Shown here: one piece after another, positions 44,990 through 64,000 of the stretch | Numbering within the stretch: the first letter of the stretch is position 1 | Layout of the letters: each line of letters begins with the position of its first letter | Origin: Mesostigma viride | Lineage: Eukaryota > Streptophyta > Mesostigmatophyceae > Mesostigmatales > Mesostigmataceae | Reading direction: 5' to 3' | DNA length: 64,000 nucleotides | Assembly: GCA_009746045.1 (NCBI GenBank) | Contig: RPFO01001511.1 | Coordinates: 124,001 to 188,000, forward strand | The notes under the pieces: model-generated | The model's input: only the letters and a program-made list of their open reading frames with translations | Databases searched by the model: none | What the model was told of the DNA's origin: nothing | Position numbers and translations under genes: made by a program

Positions 44990-47900
44990 CTAGATCATGA
45001 AGGCCAGATCGTTGTTCTTGAGGCCGTCACCCAGGTACAGAGCCCCGTACGTCTTGTTCAGGTTTGAGAAGTAGAACACGTATCCTGGCCAGAGCAAGCT
45101 CTGCAGTATCGTCTGCTGCTTGAAGGAATCGTGTTGGAGGCTCCATGCTCCTGTTGTCGGAGAGAGCAAGGCATGTGCACCAGTGTCCACTTGTTAGCAT
45201 TGTCAGCAACCCCGGAGAAGTGGGCAAATACATGGGACATTACCTGGCAAACGCGCTACCGTGACGCACCACAAAGGGCTCCCACCACAGTGCATCCAAC
45301 ACACATTCCCAACCGGTTCTGGAATTTGGTTTCTCCCCGAAGGTGCCGTCAGCAATCGAAATTCAGAGGCTCACATTTATGCCAGCAGCCAAGTATCAAA
45401 ATACCAGTCCCAGGTGCACTTGTAGGAGCAAAAAATACATGGTTGTCTCATTGACATCATCTGGAACATTCCATCCGCTCTACTAGCGGCATCTTTCTTG
45501 TGGCCACACCACCCCCTTGCCACACTCCACTGCCCGCATACGGCTATGCCAGAGAGGGTAGCACAACCATAAGGCCGTAAGAGACCCACAATGTGTTCTA
45601 TTGAATGGGCAAATGGTACAAAAGCATGAAGACCATGACGTAGACGCTCACACCACATCCACTAGATTCACAGCCCTTGAAAGCATGCATGCATGAAAGC
45701 ATGCTACTGGCTGGTAAAGAACTCCCACCTGAAAAACAATCTACTTTGGCTACCTGTGTGCCAGTCGTAATACTAAATAAATATATGCCCTTCGTGAGAC
45801 ACTCACCCCGGATGTCCTCTGTCAAGGACGTGCCGTTGGGCCCGGTCATGATATGGATGTAGGACTCGAGCTTCTGCGGGTACGACAGGCCTGTGGAGGG
45901 TAAGACCAACATGCCAGGCAGAAAAATGGTGCTTCAAAATTTGTTGTTAGCTTTCCCTACCCAACAGAAATGCGGGGACAGCCATGATACATGCGTGGTA
46001 AGCATGTAATCTTGCCAAGAGCATGCCCAGGGAAGCCCAGCCGTGCAGGCACTCACTAGCGGCGCACGCGCGCCCCCTTGGGCTGTGGAGTCCCTCACTA
46101 GGTCCCCTTGCCCAGCCAGCCACAGCGCATGCCCACCTAAACGTGACGACCACCTCCACGACCAATGCACCCCATTTGAATCAACAGGGCATAGTTACCA
46201 CCTTTCGGTAATTCTTCAATGGCTCGTCACATCCTGTTCACCCTCAAACAGATGCCCTCAAAGTAGCGAATGCTTTTACTTTGTCCACAGTCACACTCAT
46301 GTACATCTACTAATCTTCAAGCCGCCATCAAGTCAGCGGCAACCGGCAAGAAAGTACACTAACATGGAGTCGCGTACTGCTAGGGAGTGGCGTACCGGTG
46401 AAGGATCGGTTGGGCACGATGTCATTCTTGGCGGTGAGCACCATGGCGCCCGCGGGCACCACGCACGTCTCCGCCTCTATCGACGTGATCACGTAGGACA
46501 GCCGGTCCAGCTGGCGGTCCCGCAGAGAAGGCGCCCAGTAAAACATGCCCCGCATAAAACACGTCATGGGGTTGCCAAGGGGTTCACAAATCAACAAAGG
46601 CATGTGAGGCAAGTCAGACATGCAGTCATGGCCATTTGTTACATGTCTCCGCAGTTGATTAGGGGAACACGAGTGAACAGAGTATGGCAAATCGGCACGT
46701 TCATGGGTCCTTCTGAAGTGTTAGCTGTTACTAGGCACTTGCGCAGCTTTCAGGCACGCAAACAAGTCCTCTCGTGGATTCCTGTCTTCCTAACGCCAGC
46801 CAGGCACGTCTCCAACCACCGCAAAAGTTCTCTCTCTCCTGGACGGTTGTACTCGCTGCATGAGCATAACCAGCGGCCCAGAAGTTCATTGCGTCTTACC
46901 CCCCCCCCCCCTCAAATTTCACCAAAGAACGCGCAAGAAAGCGCACCTAGCTGGTTCAACACCATCACCCAGAAAACTTTATACTACGTGCGGAAAGTCG
47001 GCCCCAAGCAGTACAGGGTCTAAGCTCCGCAGGGGGCACCCCTCGTCTGAAACGGTGGGATTACACAGTTCCGGGTTCATGCCGTGCCTTGCCCACACAC
47101 CTCAGGGATGTTGATCTGTTTGGTCGTGGGCAGCGGGTTGCCGTCCTCATCCTCCTGCGGCGTGCCGTCTGCTTGCATAAATACACCCCACATGACAGAG
47201 GATTAAAAAAGGGTCCGCATCGAGAACCCGACGAGGATGTTTAGAATAAAGAACAGCAAAGTCATAACTATCCCCATTGGAATGGCTATAAATTATATCA
47301 AAGTGATTGAAACAAATGTGTAAGGAGATTCCCAAATGAAAGAGAACTTGTTATACAGAAAAGGACGATATATCAATTACGTTTAATGATCCTGACAGGC
47401 AGCGATGGTGCAGGGCAGTAAGATGTGCTATGGGCTGCCTTGGGAATCGGGAAAGTGACTCTGGCCAATAATGACTGCCTTGTTGCTGTTCCTGACAGGG
47501 CCATTGCCATGACTTGCCTATGCCTGCTTAGTCACAGTAGCTGGCTGCTTCATGACTTCTATTCTTCAAGGAGCCTAAGCAGATGCCCTTGGGTAGACCG
47601 TTATTAACATGGGCATAATGGATAACATGAAAATACTTCGGACAAACGAGCGCTTGAAATTTCAGTTTGTAAAAGTATGTGGGCAAGTACATGGTACACA
47701 TCATGCGATAATCTGAACCTGTGGCAACTAGGTGTCTTACTGAGCAGAATGGAGGCGTCTGTGGATTGGCTTTGCCAAAAGCCCAACCAATGCTACGGAG
47801 ATTGCGCATGGATCCAGGAAGGATGAGAGTCAGGTACACATTTGAGGGTTGTTGGCTTGGATGGGGTTCAAAAGCCCCCTCCCTCCCCCCAAACATGCTG

Positions 47901-48560
47901 ACAAATACGCGGCTAGAACCAAGAAACCAAGCCTACCTTCATTTAGTGGAGGCATCTGGTCTGCTGGAAGCGGTTCTTCCACCACGTAAACATGCCCAGC
48001 ATCGCCCGTGAATGGGCCCTGGAGCATGGGGCACTTCTCGAGAATCTCGGCCGATGAGACGGGAGGTAGCAGATGCCACTTTACCGCGTCCATGCTGAAC
48101 ACCATCCAAGCGCCACGTAGAAAGAAGCAACGCCAATAAAATGGATCAGCTTGTCTTATTGAAGGCAGGAGGCATCCCATGCACGTCAGGTGGCCGTTCA
48201 GCGTTGAATGCTTTTCACAGAGGTCTTGGCAGACGCAATGGGAGACGCCCGAGAAGCGGGGTTTGAACGAATTTGCTTTGCCAACTTGGAATTGTCGCGA
48301 TGTTTGCACACGAGAGCTTACCTATAAAAGAATTTCCGTTTTAAAGTGACTTGCTTGTTGTAGTAGTACGCTTGACTAATCCCCATGGCAACCATATAAT
48401 CTCGCCCCTTCGACGTTTTAATCTTTCCCCAAAGTTTCAGCTCCGGGATTCCTACTTCCGCCGCTTTAAGGGCGAGCGCATTATCCAATGCAGCCCTTTC
48501 CTCTGTCATCAACACGATTCCATACGGGGCAAGAGCTTCCAGCGTGAGGGTCAGGTTCAT
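44990..48560 (-). CDS. RSP9: radial spoke head protein 9, six exons
   Basis: Exons (minus strand): 48560-48322, 48094-47937, 47168-47101, 46510-46396, 45890-45807, 45150-44990 (stop TAG). Together they encode 274 residues, close to the 270-276 of RSP9/RSPH9. RSP9 sits in the radial-spoke head of the axoneme and helps control dynein and the flagellar waveform. Signatures: MNLTLTLEALAPYG start, LKLWGKIKTSKGRDYMVAMG, SMDAVKWHLLPPV across the first splice, LDRLSYVITSIEAETCVVPA, GLSYPQKLESYIHIMTGPNG, and the terminal LQSLLWPGYVFYFSNLNKTY then GDGLKNNDLAFMI. The start at 48560 was chosen over upstream ATGs because the Chlamydomonas protein begins at the same point. Introns are GT-AG. Confidence 0.9.
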
Positions 48561-49334
48561 ATCCCCAAGCATTCTCGTGCTTAGAGCATGCACAGCCGAA
48601 AGCCGGCTATCTCCCAATAAGCGCTGCGTTCACTGATGACGGATTGCAATCTTTGCGATGTCTCAATACATGTTTCTACCTCGTATGTCTTATCGTATGA
48701 ATGCAATCGAGTAGCTATGGCGACAGAGCGGTTGGAACGCACAGAATATTTATTTTGCTCGCGAAGTGCAACGCTCATGAGCTTTTGCCTTGTGAATGTA
48801 TGAAACGATGTATTTTTGGCTTCAAGGCAAGTTGCCACTTGCCAGGCCTTGCCAGTTGCCACCCAAATTTGGTCCAGAGTCCAGACCGGTTCATTGCTTG
48901 GATCTATATGTAGCACGTGGTGCTACATGGACATCCCGGCCCGGCAACCTCATCCGCGCCATGAATTTGCGACCCGCGGGCCGAAGCCGAGCGCCGGTGA
49001 TTGATTTGTGCTTATTCGGGCATCCCACTCCCACTGGCCTTAGCCATTTTTCGCGTGAGTTGCAACTTGCAGGGTGAGTTGCATTATTTTTCTCGCGCCA
49101 AATCCCACCATTTTGCAAGCATGAAGACGCAAGGCTCGCGTGGCACACTACGCGGCGATTGATAATTGTGGTCTGGTGCCAGGAAAAGCACGATATTGTA
49201 CAAATTATTGAAGTGGATCCGCCTGATGGCCACCGAGGCCGCGTCTGTAGCTAGGATTGCGGCAAGCTAATTTTCATCTGGGGTGTTTTCCAGCTCGGAT
49301 AGTTTGAGACTAGCTTTTACTCGGTGAAGCAACG
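48561..49334. promoter_or_regulatory. bidirectional intergenic region, RSP9 / DDB1
   Basis: 774 bp separate the two divergent start codons. It must contain both 5' UTRs and promoters. No TATA-like element stands out at a convincing distance. Upstream in-frame ATGs for RSP9 (to 48617) and small frames near 48891-49148 are not called. Confidence 0.55.
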
Positions 49335-62582
<13,248 letters not shown>

Positions 62583-62597
62583 GTGGGTGGGGTGGCT

Positions 62598-62647
62598 GTT
62601 TAGGGTTTAGGGTGGCCCTAAACCCTAAACCCTAAACCCTAAACCCT
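62598..62647. repeat. inverted interstitial telomeric repeats
   Basis: GTTTAGGGTTTAGGGT (62598-62613) is followed after GG by 32 bp of (CCCTAAA)n (62616-62647). The two blocks face each other between the exon 13 donor and its first echo. Confidence 0.9.
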
Positions 62648-62648
62648 G

Positions 62649-62918
62649 AACAGCGTCAACCTGCGTGAGGTGGGTGGGGTGCCTGTGTCAGCCATCAGTA
62701 CCTAAGGATGGTAATGGCGGATCGACGGTCGTGTATTCTGGGTGGGTGGGTACAAGCGGCTGCACAGCAGCATCGACCTGCACGCGGTGGGTGGTACTTA
62801 TGAGTAGCTAGGATTGTATACAGTAGTTTTGCCCTGCATTGTTATGTCGGTCTGTGTAAGTGTTCATTTTTGGTTGGTATATATACTACGTAATCTACTA
62901 TATAATAGTAATTATTAC

Positions 62919-62958
<40 letters not shown>

Positions 62959-63267
62959 TTAGTAGTACTGGAAAGGGGAAGCGTTGCAGCGTCGACCTGG
63001 ACCCACCCACTGGAGGTGTGTGGGCGAGGTTGTTATAGTTGTCAATGCGTAGTAGTTCTAGGATGGCCTTAGTTGTAAGTACCTAGTAGTTGTGGGACGA
63101 TTGAAGCTGTTGAATAGCCGTGTTAAACTGTGGGATGTGGGTGGGTGGGTGCATGAGGGGTGGAAAGATTAGTTAGTTTGACAGAATCTTAGCTAGTTTG
63201 ATCTTTGCTAGTTTGAAAGAATCTTTTATGGTAAGTAATGGCATGTCACAGCGTCAACCTGCACTAG
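62649..63267 (+). repeat. four echoes of the DDB1 exon 13 donor edge
   Basis: The true end is CAGCAGCGTCAACTTGCGTG AG/GTGGGT (62582). Echoes: ACAGCGTCAACCTGCGTGAG/GTGGGT (62650-62669), CAGCAGCATCGACCTGCACG CG/GTGGGT (to 62786), TTGCAGCGTCGACCTGGACC (62984 on), and CACAGCGTCAACCTGCACTAG/GTAGGT (to 63267). Similarity falls off past the exon edge in each. Confidence 0.85.
62911..62957. repeat. (TTA)n microsatellite
   Basis: About 15 units in the intron after DDB1 exon 13. Confidence 0.9.
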
Positions 63268-63629
63268 GTAGGTGGCCAGAAAGAAAGGGGGGCACTCACA
63301 CACTGATGTCTTGGCCAAGGGTTGGGGACATTTGCATTTAATATCTTGAAAGGTCTAGTCCCTTGAAGTAGCAGCTACCTCCGTTTCACCCGCATCATTC
63401 TTCTGCACCCACAACCTCGCGCACCACTCAACCCAACCCAACCCCCCACACCCAACCCCTTGCCCGCCACACAACCCGAACCCCTTGCCCACCGCACAAC
63501 CCCACCAACACCTTGACCTCCCACGCTGTCACCGCCACCGTGACGGGTCACACAGATGTGTCCTAATAACACCGATGCAACTCACTGCCCCCCCTGCCCC
63601 TCCCTCCCCCCCTATCCTGCCCCCGCTCA

Positions 63630-63765
63630 CCACCACCACCACCACCACCACCACCACCACCACCACCACCACCACCACCACCGCCGCCGCCGCCGCCGCC
63701 CCCGCCGCCGCTGCCGCCGCCGCCGCCGCCACCACCACCACCACCACCACCACCACCACCACCAC

Positions 63766-63850
<85 letters not shown>

Positions 63851-63955
63851 ACCACCACCACCACCACCACCACCACCACCACCACCACCACCACCACCAC
63901 CACCACCACCACCATCACCACCACCACCACCACCACCACCACCACCACCACCACC
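63630..63955. repeat. (CCA)n/(CCG)n compound microsatellite
   Basis: Alternating blocks of CCA and CCG triplets. Open on the minus strand as poly-Gly, poly-Val or poly-Ala, which is an artefact. Confidence 0.95.
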
Positions 63956-64000
63956 AGCAGGTATCACACATACCAGGTATCACACATCTGCCCTTTCAAC

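Noticed and set aside
63529-63967. Poly-Val/Ala and poly-Gly frames
   Set aside because: Artefact of CCA/CCG triplets.

Overview
This is a nuclear window from a green alga (Viridiplantae), probably one that makes motile flagella. Four genes support this: a plastid pTAC3-type SAP/PPR protein, a radial-spoke protein RSP9, a DDB1 and an oxidoreductase-like-domain protein. All four have GT-AG introns. The plant-type telomere unit TTTAGGG occurs internally, and GC-rich exons sit in repeat-rich DNA. I cannot name the species.

Layout: 314-880 (+) is a small two-exon oxidoreductase-like gene. From about 1.5 to 16.4 kb there is a repeat landscape: degenerate LINE ORF1-like copies, three LINE reverse-transcriptase copies (the best at 13.8-16.4 kb), recurring short elements with AATT runs, and two very long tetranucleotide arrays. 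17514-24809 (-) is a three-exon pTAC3-like gene. 27307-42957 is a Copia-type LTR retrotransposon (copia-1, - strand). It is split by a second Copia element (copia-2, + strand, 29935-39420), whose gag is itself split by a 1.75-kb hAT-type element (32418-34168). Target-site duplications are readable at all three levels. 44990-48560 (-) is RSP9 in six exons. It is head-to-head with DDB1, whose 13 visible exons run from 49335 to 62582 (+) and leave the window before the 3' end.

The least explained signal is in the introns of DDB1 and pTAC3. Degenerate copies ('echoes') of the adjoining exon edge, often with the splice site, sit in the neighbouring intron. Acceptor-side echoes lie upstream of exons 3, 5, 6, 8, 9 and 12 of DDB1. 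Donor-side echoes lie downstream of exons 3, 4, 5, 10, 12 and 13 of DDB1 and of exons 1 and 2 of pTAC3. RSP9 introns lack them by eye. The two Copia elements also share unusual traits: LTR ends AGTT...AACT instead of TG...CA, an HGDD reverse-transcriptase motif, and a DTQA protease-like motif placed after integrase.

All calls are from reading sequence and translations; no alignments or searches were run. Exon borders were set by GT-AG sites, phase and remembered family sequences.
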